From contig NC_135073.1 in assembly GCF_051401765.1 (NCBI RefSeq), forward strand, positions 7,626,001 through 7,690,000: a DNA stretch of 64,000 bases, in the 5' to 3' direction. Numbering within the stretch: position 1 is the first letter of the stretch; the number at the start of each line of letters is the position of its first letter. This DNA comes from Calliopsis andreniformis (taxonomy: Eukaryota; Arthropoda; Insecta; Hymenoptera; Andrenidae). A model generated the notes under the pieces. The model had not been told where the DNA came from and ran no database searches. It worked only from the letters and a program-made list of their open reading frames with translations. Of this stretch, positions 63,396-64,000 are shown one piece after another. A program made the position numbers and the translations under genes.

Positions 63396-64000
63396 TAATA
63401 CACTACTGACATTTTAAAAGCAACCGTATGCAAAATGTAAATATTTAACAACCAAAAAGCGATTCTTATCGAAATTCACCTAGCATGTTTGGTCCATCGT
63501 AAAGAGGATACGAGGAAAAAGGATCTCTTCCCTCAGAGATGTGTACATATTTTGGCGAATAATGCTGTGGACGTTAAAAAAGAGTCTGGTACCTGTCACC
63601 CCGGAAGCCTGCTTTTAACGTCTTTTGCATCAGAGGCATGCAGCCTGAAGCATGCTCAGATAAGTGTGTGTTACATTTAGTGGTACACCAGTCGAGAGTT
63701 TTATAGCAAACCACGTTGAAACCACAAAGAACTCTTTGCGAAAAAAAAGGCAGGTAGAGTTTTGTACAGTATAAAACGTTGTAGGGGTAATTTATACTTG
63801 GGGATTCACTTACATCCCTTGAAGATCCGTTCTCTGAAGAATGTAGGAAGAGTAGATGGTGTACAAAGAGAAGGCTTTGTATGCAGGGTGCTTTATGATT
63901 ATTTGAACTTCTGTTCAATATTTTTTAATTGCACTTAATCAGTATATCATAAACATGTAGCTTTTTTAAATCAATGGGAAGCCAATATGAAAGAAAATAA
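63396..64000. other. no feature recognised
   Basis: Frames of 63 (plus) and 114 (minus) codons overlap here without known motifs. I see no splice context or repeat that supports a gene. Confidence 0.5.

Overview
The window looks like insect nuclear DNA, most likely from a hymenopteran and possibly a bee. That is inferred from a strongly AT-rich background broken by short GC/CpG-rich islands, from short introns (68-347 nt) with ordinary GT-AG sites, from TTAA- and TIR-type DNA transposon relics, and from insect-like versions of two conserved eukaryotic genes. The assignment is an inference. Almost all of the 64 kb is non-coding. Most open frames are chance frames, and the real coding exons are short and spliced.

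Layout. 1-22.0 kb: gene-poor DNA in which AT-rich sequence alternates with GC-rich islands (the strongest at 17.1-18.1 kb); no exon is recognised. 22.0-22.8 kb, minus strand: the first two coding exons of a DUSP11/PIR1-type RNA 5'-triphosphatase, whose catalytic exons are not found in the window. 23.3-24.4 kb, minus strand: a complete four-exon DPCD gene (201 codons plus stop) with an RFX X-box just upstream of the ATG, as expected for a ciliary gene. 25.25-26.25 kb: a GC-richer, promoter-like patch with possible small exons, unproven.

26.3-36.35 kb is the most unusual part. A repeat array (about 27.14-34.85 kb) contains three virtually identical 1821-bp higher-order units plus diverged end units. 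Each unit holds two diverged core repeats and two copies of a compact module able to form a pseudoknot or bistable fold. Several hairpins recur, some with paired base changes between copies. At the right edge a minus-strand core promoter (CCAAT, TATA, initiator) and a 157-nt GC-rich first exon with a strong 5' splice site point leftwards into the array. I read this as a repeat-containing long non-coding RNA locus, similar in layout to Drosophila hsr-omega, although no sequence homology or heat-shock element is seen. Diverged direct repeats (about 26.46-26.83 and 35.84-36.34 kb) flank the locus.

36-64 kb: gene-poor DNA with two copies of one MITE family (42.5 and 63.3 kb), a 343-bp foldback element (55.3 kb), a broken HTH/DDE transposase relic (56.5-57.3 kb) and a few small repeats. 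No tRNA, rRNA, snRNA or CRISPR array was recognised by eye.
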